Notes under the pieces: generated by a model | What the model saw: the letters and a program-made list of their open reading frames with translations, nothing else | Databases searched by the model: none | Told to the model about the DNA's origin: nothing | Assembly: GCF_046115505.1 (NCBI RefSeq) | Contig: NZ_CP170736.1 | Location: 930,001 to 994,000, forward strand | Origin: Dellaglioa kimchii | GTDB taxonomy: Bacteria; Bacillota; Bacilli; Lactobacillales; Lactobacillaceae | Direction of reading: 5' to 3' | DNA: 64,000 nucleotides | In this document: positions 1 to 7,985 of the stretch, piece by piece | Numbering within the stretch: position 1 is the stretch's first letter | Layout of the letters: each line of letters starts with the position of its first letter | Translations under genes and position numbers: made by a program

Positions 1-597
1 TGCGCCAATAGCACCAATGGTTGCCCCGAACATTGCCCATGCTCCCATCGAATATAATGACATGTTATTTTCAACTGCAATATACGCCGCTAAAATAATG
101 AGACCAACACGTAATAATTGTTCAACAACTTGTGAGACAGCAGTTTTGTTCATTGCAAAAATACCTTGATAATAACCACGTCCCACTGCTAAAACAGGTA
201 AAAATAAGAACATAAATGAAACACTTTTAATTAAGCCCGCTAACTGTCGATCACCCATAGCCGTCGCAATCCATGAAGATCCTAATTGTAAGCCAGAAAA
301 GATTACTAAACTAAATATACTCAAAACAATAAATATATCATGAGATAATTTTATTTTATCTTCTTTTGAGGGCTCTTCAGCAATTAACTTACTAATGTAA
401 ACAGGAAATCCAGTTAAAGCAAAAGTCATCCCTATCCCATAAATAGGATAAACTTGTTGATAAATGTAAAAGCCCGTATCTCCGACTAAATTTTGGAATG
501 GCACTCGGTAAATGGCACTCAAAATCTTGGCAATTAGTGAGGCAATCGATAGAATCATTGCACCACGCATTAAATGTCTAAGTTGCTTATTTCCCAT
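1..597 (-). CDS. PST/MATE-type polysaccharide flippase, C-terminal part cut off by window edge
   Basis: The visible 199 N-terminal residues begin MGNKQLRHLMRGAMILS and contain successive hydrophobic helices typical of the SpoVB/MurJ-like polysaccharide transport family, which moves lipid-linked glycans across the membrane. The ATG at 597 follows an AAGGA about 11 bases upstream that lies within the last bases of mfd, so it is the third gene of a pth-mfd-flippase transcript. The same order (pth, mfd, polysaccharide transporter) is familiar in lactobacilli. Which glycan is carried cannot be told. The reading frame stays open to base 1. Confidence 0.8.
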   Translation of the reverse strand, partial: MGNKQLRHLMRGAMILSIASLIAKILSAIYRVPFQNLVGDTGFYIYQQVYPIYGIGMTFALTGFPVYISKLIAEEPSKEDKIKLSHDIFIVLSIFSLVIFSGLQLGSSWIATAMGDRQLAGLIKSVSFMFLFLPVLAVGRGYYQGIFAMNKTAVSQVVEQLLRVGLIILAAYIAVENNMSLYSMGAWAMFGATIGAIGA

Positions 598-618
598 ATC
601 ATTTCGATTCCTTTTTTA

Positions 619-3600
619 TTAGTTAGCTGCAGTTACTGATCCAACGGATTCGCTTAACGCTTGAACAAAGTTTTGTAATTCAATCAACCAGTCAGTTTCA
701 GTCATCTTAGGTTGAATCACTAGAATCACACGCATTTGTTTGCCCTGTGGTTTTAATGATGCTTTTAATTTTGTCGCTGATAATGCCTTGAAAATTGCTT
801 CCGTACCCAGCAAAGTCGTTCCTTTTTCTGAAACAGAAACAATTAACTGATCTTTATCTTTTTTAATTTTATCAACTAATGCCTTATCGGCAAATAATTT
901 AAGTAAGCCAATTTCCATTAAGTTATTCACTTCAGTTGGAAATTCGCCGAAACGATCAATTAAATCACCTTGTACTTCTAAATATTGATCATAATTATCA
1001 AGTTGTCGAATACGTTTATAAATTTCAATTTTTTGACGCTGATCATCAATGTAAGATGATGGTAAATAAGCTTCAATATTAATGTCAATTTCAGAATCTG
1101 ATTTAGGCTCAGCTTTTTTACCTTGTTTTTTATTCACAGCCTCCGTCAACATCTGTGTATATAAATCATATCCAACAGAATCAATGAAGCCATGTTGTTG
1201 TCGACCCAATAGATTTCCTGCTCCACGAATAGATAAATCTCGCATAGCAATTTTAAATCCAGAACCCAATTCGGTGAAGTCTTTGATTGCTTCTAAGCGT
1301 TTTTCACTCACTTCAGTCAAAACTTTATTAGGTTTATACATAAAGTAGGCATACGCAATTCGACTACTACGGCCAACACGACCACGTAACTGGTACAATT
1401 GTGCCAATCCCATGTGGTCAGCATTTTCGACAAATAATGTATTAGCATTAGAAATATCTACACCCGTTTCAATAATTGTCGTCGTTACTAACACATCATA
1501 AACACCTTGGATGAAATCATACAAGACATTTTCTAATTGGTTTTCAGTCATTTGCCCATGGATATACGCAACACTGGCTTCAGGAACCATAATCTCAATT
1601 TCTGAAACTACTTTTTCAATATCTTCAACTCGATTATGCAAATAAAAAACTTGTCCACCACGTTGAAGTTCACGTTGTATCCCATCTCGAATAGTTCCAC
1701 CATTTTGTTCCATTACATAAGTTTGAATTGGGTAACGGTTCAATGGTGCCGTTTCAATTACTGATAAATCGCGAACCCCAAGCATCGACATATTTAGTGT
1801 CCTTGGGATTGGCGTTGCCGTTAATGTTAAGACATCAACTTGAGACTTAAACTCTTTTAGTCGTTCTTTATGTTTCACACCAAAACGTTGCTCTTCATCA
1901 ACAATTAATAATCCTAAATCGGCAAATTGAATATCTTTTGATAAAATTCGATGTGTCCCAACGACAATATCTAACGCGCCGCTAGCCATCTTATCAGTTG
2001 TTTCTTTAAGTTGTTTCTTTGTTCTAAAACGAGATAAAATCCCGATTTCAACTGGGAATCCTTCGAATCGATTAATCATTGTTTCGTAATGTTGTTGTGC
2101 TAACACCGTTGTAGGCACTAATAAAGCAACCTGTTTATTATCTTGAATGGCTTTAAAAGCGGCACGCAGCGCAACTTCTGTTTTTCCAAAACCAACATCA
2201 CCAATCAGTAAACGATCCATTGGTTTCTTTTGTTCCATATCATGCTTAATTTCATTTGAACTTCTAATTTGATCTTCAGTTTCAGAGTATGGAAATGCGT
2301 TTTCAAATTCCATCTGATAATCGTTGTCCTTTGAAAATTGAAATCCAACTTCTGCTTCACGTTCAGCATACAATGCAACTAAATCATCCGCAATGTCTTC
2401 AATTTTAGCAGCAACTTTATTCTTTGTTTTGGTCCATTCAGTACCACCTAATTTGTTAATTCTAGGCGACTTAGATTCAGAAGAAACATACTTTTGAACC
2501 ATGTTTAATTGGGTCACTGGAATAAATAATTTAGCTTCATCCCGATAAGAAATTGTCATATAATCTTGATGCTTACTATCGACTTCTAATGTTTCCATTC
2601 CGATAAACTGTCCAATACCATGATTAACATGGACCACATAGTCTCCTGGTTTTAAATCTTGATAGCTTTTAAGTCGTTCTGCATTCGCTAAAGTTTGGCG
2701 TTTTGGACGTTTTTTTGTGACTTTGTTAAACATCTCATGTTCTGTCACAACAACTAAGTTAGCCATTGGCAATTCAAATCCAGCTTGTAAGTTGCCTTCT
2801 ACTACCTGAACTTTCCCCAACTGTAGGCTATCCAAAGTCGTCATGATAGAAGGAATCTCAAAATCATCCAAGGTTTGTGAAACTTTATCAAGTCGTTCTT
2901 TATCTTGAACCATAACAATAATAGTCTGTTTCTTTTTTAACCAACGATCCATTTCTGTTTTTAATAATGGCATTTGGCTAAAAAATTGTTGCATGGCATG
3001 CCCTGGTACATCAATCAATTGGTTAAATTTTAGATGACCCATTCCTTTTTGAAAATGCGCCAGAAATAATTCAGCATGTGATTCATTTTTCAACAAATCT
3101 CGTAATTCAAATCCAAAAACACTTGTAGACAAAACTTGATGTGTTTTTAACTTATCTGCCATCCAGTTATCTTCATCTAGCCTAAGCGTCTTCTCAGCTT
3201 CTAATAATCTTGGATAATCGTCCATTACAACTAAACCATTGCTACCCAAGTAATCTAACAAACTTGTTTTACCTTGATAAATAATATCGCTAAATAATAA
3301 ATGTTCCGGAGCCAAACGACCTTTTTCAAAATCACTCATAAGTGGCATAATATTTGATTCTAATCGCTCTTGATCATCATTATCTAATCGCTTATATTCA
3401 ACACCATACGCTTTTTTTAATGTTTGACTAGCTTCAAATAACATAGTATCAGTCGCAATAAAATCAGTCGCGGGTATAATTTGAATCTGGTCCACATTCT
3501 CTAAACTTCGTTGATTAGTCACATCAAAATAACGTAATGAATCTATTTCCGTGTCAAATAAATCTAGTCTAATTGGATTTTCTACGGTTAATGGGTAAAT

Positions 3601-4140
3601 ATCCAAGATAGAACCACGTACAGCAAAATCCCCAGGACGTTCAACCAACTTTTGACGTTGATAGCCCATCGTAAAGAGTTGAGTTTCCGTGGCTTTCAAA
3701 TCAATATCTTTTCCAACAGCTAAGTTTAACGTTGCTTGTTTCCATGTCGAAACAGGTGCTAGAAAACGTCGTAACCCCGAGATTGATGTCACAACAATCT
3801 TTGGTGTCCCTTCTAATAGGGCTTGAAGCGTTTGGACACGTTCACTTTTAGATTCTGGTGAACTTGTTGCCAGTTCTGCAGCTAATAATTCTTCAACTGG
3901 GAATGTAAGCACATCTTCTTCATCAATAAAGTTAGTTAAATCTTCATTTAATTGTGTTGCATGAAATAAATTATCTGTCACAACCAACATAGATCTTTTT
4001 TTATCTTTAAAAATAGTAGCTAACATCAATGTTTTAGCTGAACCCGTTAGTCCAGTTAACAATTGTCTTGTATTAGGTTCAATATTTGTTAGCCAGTTAT
4101 CTACACCAGGAACAGTCTGCATCATTGCTTCTAAATTCAT
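619..4140 (-). CDS. mfd: Transcription-repair coupling factor Mfd
   Basis: Full-length 1173-residue Mfd, the ATP-driven translocase that strips RNA polymerase stalled at DNA damage and recruits UvrA. Visible in order: an N-terminal UvrB-like module with a degenerate P-loop (GLTGSAKT near residue 30), the RNA-polymerase interaction (CarD-like) domain with PGDYVVHVNHGIGQF near residue 500, the helicase Walker A GDVGFGKT near 647, DEEQRFG near 750, TATPIPRTL, and the C-terminal TRCF domain. The ATG at 4140 has AAAGGGTAG just upstream. It lies 36 bases after pth and is probably co-transcribed with it and with the flippase gene. Confidence 0.97.
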   Translation of the reverse strand: MNLEAMMQTVPGVDNWLTNIEPNTRQLLTGLTGSAKTLMLATIFKDKKRSMLVVTDNLFHATQLNEDLTNFIDEEDVLTFPVEELLAAELATSSPESKSERVQTLQALLEGTPKIVVTSISGLRRFLAPVSTWKQATLNLAVGKDIDLKATETQLFTMGYQRQKLVERPGDFAVRGSILDIYPLTVENPIRLDLFDTEIDSLRYFDVTNQRSLENVDQIQIIPATDFIATDTMLFEASQTLKKAYGVEYKRLDNDDQERLESNIMPLMSDFEKGRLAPEHLLFSDIIYQGKTSLLDYLGSNGLVVMDDYPRLLEAEKTLRLDEDNWMADKLKTHQVLSTSVFGFELRDLLKNESHAELFLAHFQKGMGHLKFNQLIDVPGHAMQQFFSQMPLLKTEMDRWLKKKQTIIVMVQDKERLDKVSQTLDDFEIPSIMTTLDSLQLGKVQVVEGNLQAGFELPMANLVVVTEHEMFNKVTKKRPKRQTLANAERLKSYQDLKPGDYVVHVNHGIGQFIGMETLEVDSKHQDYMTISYRDEAKLFIPVTQLNMVQKYVSSESKSPRINKLGGTEWTKTKNKVAAKIEDIADDLVALYAEREAEVGFQFSKDNDYQMEFENAFPYSETEDQIRSSNEIKHDMEQKKPMDRLLIGDVGFGKTEVALRAAFKAIQDNKQVALLVPTTVLAQQHYETMINRFEGFPVEIGILSRFRTKKQLKETTDKMASGALDIVVGTHRILSKDIQFADLGLLIVDEEQRFGVKHKERLKEFKSQVDVLTLTATPIPRTLNMSMLGVRDLSVIETAPLNRYPIQTYVMEQNGGTIRDGIQRELQRGGQVFYLHNRVEDIEKVVSEIEIMVPEASVAYIHGQMTENQLENVLYDFIQGVYDVLVTTTIIETGVDISNANTLFVENADHMGLAQLYQLRGRVGRSSRIAYAYFMYKPNKVLTEVSEKRLEAIKDFTELGSGFKIAMRDLSIRGAGNLLGRQQHGFIDSVGYDLYTQMLTEAVNKKQGKKAEPKSDSEIDINIEAYLPSSYIDDQRQKIEIYKRIRQLDNYDQYLEVQGDLIDRFGEFPTEVNNLMEIGLLKLFADKALVDKIKKDKDQLIVSVSEKGTTLLGTEAIFKALSATKLKASLKPQGKQMRVILVIQPKMTETDWLIELQNFVQALSESVGSVTAAN

Positions 4141-4176
4141 TATTCTACCCTTTACCCTTTTCTAAACAGCTTTTTC

Positions 4177-4740
4177 TTATTTATGGTTATACTTGTTCAT
4201 CGTATTCATAAAATCATCTGTTTCCAACCAATCCTCGATTGCTAAAGTTGCTGTATTAATGGCATCACCTAAATCTTTTTCTTGGTTTTTAGAAAATTTC
4301 GTTAATACCCAATCTACGACAGAAACTTTGTCTGGATGATCAATACCAATTTTAATGCGTTTAAATTCTTGTGTTCCTGTATGTGCGATAATACTTTTTA
4401 AGCCATTATGTCCGCCAGCCGATCCTTTTTGACGTAATCGAATCCGACCAACTTCTAAATCAAGGTCATCATTCACAATAAGGATATCTGAAACATCAAT
4501 TTTATAGAAATCCATCAATGGTCTAACAGCTCGACCTGAATCATTCATATAAGTAGAAGGTTTTACTAAGACAATTTTTTCACCATTTAGATTAAAAGAT
4601 GCCACTTGTGCTTCATACTTGCTAGATCCAAAATCGGCATTATGTTGTTTTGCAAATACATCTACTGTAGCGAATCCAACATTATGTCTTGTTCCATCAT
4701 ACTTTTGTCCAATATTTCCTAAACCAACTATCATTTTCAT
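4177..4740 (-). CDS. pth: Peptidyl-tRNA hydrolase
   Basis: 187-residue Pth, which releases peptides from drop-off peptidyl-tRNA to recycle tRNA in the cytoplasm. The start was moved to the ATG at 4740 (MKMIVGLGNIG), which has AAAGGAG eight bases upstream; the longer frame starting at 4779 adds 13 residues that do not resemble the family. Catalytic His19 lies in TRHNVGF, and the conserved DDLDLEVGRIRLRQ and GSAGGHNGLKSI signatures are present. First gene of the leftward pth-mfd-flippase group, diverging from ldh across a 209-base region that carries both promoters. Confidence 0.97.
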   Translation of the reverse strand: MKMIVGLGNIGQKYDGTRHNVGFATVDVFAKQHNADFGSSKYEAQVASFNLNGEKIVLVKPSTYMNDSGRAVRPLMDFYKIDVSDILIVNDDLDLEVGRIRLRQKGSAGGHNGLKSIIAHTGTQEFKRIKIGIDHPDKVSVVDWVLTKFSKNQEKDLGDAINTATLAIEDWLETDDFMNTMNKYNHK

Positions 4741-4827
4741 TTTAATTTCTCCTTTAAATAAACGCAAACATCTGGGCAAGTTTATTCAACTTACCCAGCA
4801 TTTCGACCCTATTCTTTTCTTTCAACT

Positions 4828-4833
4828 ATTATA
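4828..4833 (-). promoter_or_regulatory. Extended -10 promoter for pth-mfd
   Basis: On the minus strand a perfect TATAAT is preceded by TGG, giving an extended -10 (TGnTATAAT). No good -35 is seen 17 bases upstream, as is common with extended -10 elements. The left arm of the 10-bp inverted repeat (4835-4844) covers the TG part. Confidence 0.6.
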
Positions 4834-4834
4834 C

Positions 4835-4883
4835 CATACTAGATTTATGAAAATTTTATGAAAGAACTCTCTCATCTAGTATG
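4835..4883. repeat. 10-bp inverted repeat between the pth and ldh promoters
   Basis: CATACTAGAT (4835-4844) and its exact reverse complement ATCTAGTATG (4874-4883) are 29 bases apart. One arm overlaps the extended -10 of pth and the other abuts the -35 region of ldh, so it could be a two-site operator serving the divergent pair. The binding protein is unknown. Confidence 0.5.
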
Positions 4884-4910
4884 TTTTTTCACAAACAAAC
4901 ATGTTATAAT
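4882..4910 (+). promoter_or_regulatory. ldh promoter
   Basis: TGTTATAAT at 4902-4910 is an extended -10; TGTTTT at 4882-4887 lies 17 bases before the TATAAT and is a weak -35. Placement 40 bases before the ldh start suits a strongly expressed glycolytic gene. Confidence 0.6.
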
Positions 4911-4949
4911 TATTCAGTAATAATTATAGCTCTGAAAGGATGAATTATT

Positions 4950-5912
4950 TTGACAAAAACAGAAAATCATCAAAAAGTTATCTTAGTCGGCGATGGCGCC
5001 GTAGGTTCTAGTTACGCATTCGCAATGACACTCCAAGGTGTCGGCGAAGAATTCGGTATCATCGATGTTGCGAAAGATCGCACTGTCGGAGATGCTTTAG
5101 ATTTAGAAGATGCAACACCATTCGCATTTCCTAAACGTATCTACTCAGCAGAATACTCTGACTGTGAAGATGCAGATCTTGTCGTTATCACTGCTGGTGC
5201 TCCACAAAAACCAGGTGAAACACGTCTTGACCTTGTAAACAAAAACTTAAACATCTTGAAGAGTATCGTATCTCCAATTGTTGAATCTGGATTTAAAGGT
5301 ATTTTCTTAGTTGCTGCTAACCCAGTTGATATTTTAACTTACGCAACAATGAAATTCTCTGGTTTCCCTAAAGATCGTGTTATTGGTTCAGGTACTTCAC
5401 TTGATACTTCACGTTTACGTGTTGCTTTAAGCAAATTAACTGACATTACAGATCCTCGTTCAATCCATGCTTACATGATGGGCGAACATGGCGATACAGA
5501 ATTTGCTGCTTACTCAGCTGCAACTGTTGGTGGTCTTCCATTCTTAGATTGGGCAAAAGCTAACAACATTTCTGATGATCAACTTGCTAAAATTGAAGAT
5601 GACGTTCGTAACAAAGCTTACGAAATCATCAACAAAAAAGGCGCAACATTCTACGGTATTGGTACAGCATTAGCGCGTCTTTCAAAAGCAATTTTGCGTG
5701 ACGAAAATGCCGTATTACCTGTTAGTGCATACATGGACGGACAATATGGTTTGAACGATATTTATATCGGTACACCAGGTGTTGTTAATGGCCAAGGTCT
5801 TGCACAAATCATCGAAGTACCTTTAAGTGATGTTGAATCTAAACGTATGACTGATTCAGCTGCTACTTTGAAACAAGTATTAAATGATGGTCTTAAAGCA
5901 TTAGGTGAATAA
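4950..5912 (+). CDS. ldh: L-lactate dehydrogenase
   Basis: 320-residue L-LDH that reduces pyruvate to L-lactate and regenerates NAD+, the terminal step of homolactic fermentation. The Rossmann glycine motif GDGAVGS is at residues 14-20, the substrate Arg is in DLVNKN/TSLDTSRLR, and the catalytic His is near residue 180 in MMGEHGDTEF. Translation starts at TTG 4950, nine bases after AGGA; the ATG at 4940 is out of frame. Codon use is strongly biased (GGT, CGT, AAC, TTC), as expected of a highly expressed gene. A strong terminator follows, so it is monocistronic. Confidence 0.95.
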   Translation: MTKTENHQKVILVGDGAVGSSYAFAMTLQGVGEEFGIIDVAKDRTVGDALDLEDATPFAFPKRIYSAEYSDCEDADLVVITAGAPQKPGETRLDLVNKNLNILKSIVSPIVESGFKGIFLVAANPVDILTYATMKFSGFPKDRVIGSGTSLDTSRLRVALSKLTDITDPRSIHAYMMGEHGDTEFAAYSAATVGGLPFLDWAKANNISDDQLAKIEDDVRNKAYEIINKKGATFYGIGTALARLSKAILRDENAVLPVSAYMDGQYGLNDIYIGTPGVVNGQGLAQIIEVPLSDVESKRMTDSAATLKQVLNDGLKALGE

Positions 5913-5927
5913 TTCTTAATTATTTTC

Positions 5928-5966
5928 CAAAAAAGGAACGGAAGACATTCTTCCGTTCCTTTTTTA
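5928..5966 (+). terminator. Intrinsic terminator of ldh
   Basis: GGAACGGAAGA pairs exactly with TCTTCCGTTCC around a CAT loop, flanked by A-run and T-run, directly after ldh. Confidence 0.9.
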
Positions 5967-5989
5967 ATACAATTTTAATAGTCAAATTA

Positions 5990-6018
5990 CTGTTAAAAAG
6001 CTTTTTTTATGGTATTAT
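5990..6018 (+). promoter_or_regulatory. Putative cbpA promoter
   Basis: TGGTATTAT at 6010-6018 is an extended -10 with only a weak -35 (CTGTTA) 17 bases upstream; it sits 42 bases before the cbpA start. Confidence 0.4.
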
Positions 6019-6060
6019 AAAAATGTAAATGAGAAAAATTTAATATTTGGAGGCGCCTAT

Positions 6061-6696
6061 ATGTTATTAAATACTTTAGTTAAACCATTAAAAGAACTAA
6101 CCACCGTCCGTGAAAGTGTCACACTTGAAGAAGCACTTACGGTCCTAGAAAATTCTGGGTTCCGTTGTGTACCAATCTTAGATGAAACAGGTCAAATTTT
6201 CCGTGGTAATATTTATAAAATGCATATTTATCGTCATAAATCACAGGGTGGCGATATGTCACTTCCTGTTACTTATCTTCTTAAAAATGCGACTAAGTTT
6301 ATTTCATCTGATTCAGCTTTCTTCAACGTTTTCTTTTCAATTAAAGATTTACCCTATATTGCTGTTTTAAATGAAAACAACTATTTCGAGGGTATTCTAA
6401 CACATACACGTCTTCTAGATATGTTATCTCAATCATGGAATTTTGATGTTGGTAGTTATGTCTTAACTGTTATTTCAGCCGGCGAACGTGGTGATTTAGT
6501 TGATATGGCTAAAATCATTACAAAATATTCATCAATTGCTAGTTGTATGACTTTAGATGTTAAAGAAGGCGAATTATTACGCCGAACATTATTCACATTA
6601 CCAGCTGGTGTAAATCAAGAAAAAGTTGATAAAATTGTTGATAACTTAGGGCGTAAAGAATTTATTGTTTCTGAAATTGAAGATTTACGTAGTTAA
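6061..6696 (+). CDS. cbpA: CBS-domain cyclic-di-AMP receptor, CbpA type
   Basis: 211 residues with two CBS motifs in the N-terminal half (about residues 10-140), followed by a C-terminal region resembling the ACT-like domain of the Listeria CbpA family. CbpA-type proteins bind c-di-AMP, a signal for cell-wall and osmotic homeostasis; the downstream partner in lactobacilli is not established. The start is ATG 6061 behind GGAGGCG. Length and two-domain layout separate it from the shorter DarB/CbpB proteins. It is monocistronic, with its own terminator shared with the convergent queT. The CbpA label rests on overall resemblance, so treat it as probable. Confidence 0.72.
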   Translation: MLLNTLVKPLKELTTVRESVTLEEALTVLENSGFRCVPILDETGQIFRGNIYKMHIYRHKSQGGDMSLPVTYLLKNATKFISSDSAFFNVFFSIKDLPYIAVLNENNYFEGILTHTRLLDMLSQSWNFDVGSYVLTVISAGERGDLVDMAKIITKYSSIASCMTLDVKEGELLRRTLFTLPAGVNQEKVDKIVDNLGRKEFIVSEIEDLRS

Positions 6697-6698
6697 AC

Positions 6699-6730
6699 AA
6701 AAAAACAGACCTTTTCAGGTCTGTTTTTTT
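6699..6730. terminator. Bidirectional terminator between cbpA and queT
   Basis: ACAGACCT (6705-6712), a TTTC loop and AGGTCTGT (6717-6724), flanked by A and T runs on both sides, serving both convergent genes; the queT stop codon lies in the T run. Confidence 0.85.
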
Positions 6731-7229
6731 AATGCATTCTTTTATCAAAGTGAATAGCACGATCTAAAACGAGCATTATTGGTGCTGTAATTGTCATTAT
6801 TACAAATTCAGATAATGCTGTTGTTCCGTAAGTAGGCCAGAATGGTAAGTTCGCTGTAATGTTCAACATAATAGCGATTAAAAACATGGTAAATGAGAAA
6901 ACCATAATATTTAAAAGCATTTTTTGCCACATTTTCTTAAACTTAGGACTAACAAAAATCACAATTAAAAGACCCATGATTGTTTGTACGCCCCCAAAAA
7001 GAACATCTAACGGACTGCTGTAAAAGAGATTAAATAAGATAACCCCTAATGAAACACCCCAGATATATTTCTTATTAAAAAGTACTAAGTGATTCAATCC
7101 TTCTGATAGTCGAAATTGAATAGCACCACTAGCCATGTTCACCATTCCTGGAACAACTGCCAATACAATATAAAGTGCAGCAATTAAACCATTAATGATT
7201 ACCTGGTTTACACGATTATTTTTTGTCAT
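6729..7229 (-). CDS. queT: QueT family transporter (ECF S component for queuosine precursor)
   Basis: 166-residue hydrophobic protein of the QueT (DUF988) family, the substrate-binding S subunit of energy-coupling-factor transporters thought to import queuosine precursors such as preQ1. About five or six membrane segments are visible, with the family-typical SGAIQFRLSEGLNHLVLFN after the first helix. The ECF ATPase and T subunits are not encoded nearby; shared housekeeping EcfAAT would serve it. A preQ1-type riboswitch immediately upstream independently supports the substrate. Confidence 0.88.
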   Translation of the reverse strand: MTKNNRVNQVIINGLIAALYIVLAVVPGMVNMASGAIQFRLSEGLNHLVLFNKKYIWGVSLGVILFNLFYSSPLDVLFGGVQTIMGLLIVIFVSPKFKKMWQKMLLNIMVFSFTMFLIAIMLNITANLPFWPTYGTTALSEFVIMTITAPIMLVLDRAIHFDKRMH

Positions 7230-7240
7230 TATTAATAGAC

Positions 7241-7281
7241 TCCCTTAGTTTTTTAGCGTGGGATGGTTACGAACCACGTTT
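7241..7281 (-). promoter_or_regulatory. preQ1-I riboswitch upstream of queT
   Basis: On the minus strand: a stem ACGTGG/CCACG(C) enclosing a TTCGTAACCATC loop, then the A-rich tail AAAAAACTAA that runs straight into the Shine-Dalgarno GGGAG. This matches the compact class I preQ1 aptamer (stem-loop with conserved TTC...C and an A-rich 3' tail forming an H-type pseudoknot). With ligand the SD would be sequestered, switching off translation of queT. Confidence 0.85.
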
Positions 7282-7300
7282 TTTTATGTCTTTTTACTGT

Positions 7301-7672
7301 TTATTTTTCTTTATGTATTGCTGAAACAAGTCCAACACTCATTCTAAGCGCATCATCAACCTCAAGCATACTTTTTTTCGATACATGCGTGATACGATCT
7401 TTTAGGCGTTGCTTATCAATTGTGCGAATTTGCTCCATTAGTATAACTGAATCTTTTTCAATACCATCTCTACTTGCTAAAAGTCCAACATGTGTTGGCA
7501 TTTTAGGCTTCTGGATGCGCGCCGTAATGGCGGCAACGATGACTGTCGGACTATAACGATTCCCAATATTATTCTGGATAATGAGAACAGGTCTCATACC
7601 GCCTTGTTCAGAACCAATAACGGGTGATAAATCTGCATAGAATATATCACCACGTATGATACTTTCAACCAT
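7301..7672 (-). CDS. mazF: MazF/PemK-type endoribonuclease toxin
   Basis: 123-residue toxin of the MazF/PemK family, a sequence-specific single-strand mRNA interferase. Family landmarks: N-terminal RGDIFYADLSPVIGSEQGG with the active-site Arg and following GG loop, RPVLIIQNN, the TVIVAAIT strand and C-terminal SVGLVSAI. It sits 14 bases downstream of a small acidic gene in the antitoxin position, in the acpS-alr-mazEF order typical of Firmicutes. The ATG at 7672 has only a weak ribosome site, consistent with coupling to the upstream gene. Confidence 0.92.
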   Translation of the reverse strand: MVESIIRGDIFYADLSPVIGSEQGGMRPVLIIQNNIGNRYSPTVIVAAITARIQKPKMPTHVGLLASRDGIEKDSVILMEQIRTIDKQRLKDRITHVSKKSMLEVDDALRMSVGLVSAIHKEK

Positions 7673-7686
7673 CTTATCCCAACTCT

Positions 7687-7920
7687 CTACATAATTTGAA
7701 GGTGCAATAACACTTCATCTTCAGATCCTTTAAAATCATTACAGATTTCACTATTCAATTGTCCCATTTCTGAGTAGCCATCAATTAACTCATCCATCGT
7801 TTTTTTATGACTTAAAATAGAGTTAAATATTTCGCTGTCATTCAAAGCCTCATTGGTAATCGAATAATATGCACAGTAATCGGCTATATGACTCATTGCT
7901 ACTTTCTCATTTTTATCCAT
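7687..7920 (-). CDS. mazE: MazE-like antitoxin with poorly conserved N-terminus
   Basis: 77 residues, acidic, directly before mazF. The start was moved to ATG 7920 (MDKNEKV) because GGGGGA lies seven bases before it and overlaps the earlier ATG at 7935. The segment GYSEMGQLNSEI resembles the C-terminal toxin-binding part of Bacillus NdoAI (GYMEMAKINLNI), while the N-terminal ribbon-helix-helix sequence is hard to recognise. The assignment rests on position plus this C-terminal match; DNA binding may be weak or lost. Confidence 0.65.
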   Translation of the reverse strand: MDKNEKVAMSHIADYCAYYSITNEALNDSEIFNSILSHKKTMDELIDGYSEMGQLNSEICNDFKGSEDEVLLHLQIM

Positions 7921-7985
7921 CTGCACTTCCCCCATAGAATTACAATCTACAGATAGTTTACCATAGTAAACTAAGCAAATAAATA

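Noticed and set aside
4884..4896. Rex (redox) operator at the ldh promoter
   Set aside because: Only one half-site, TTCACAA, is visible; the matching TTGTGAA arm at the right distance is missing.
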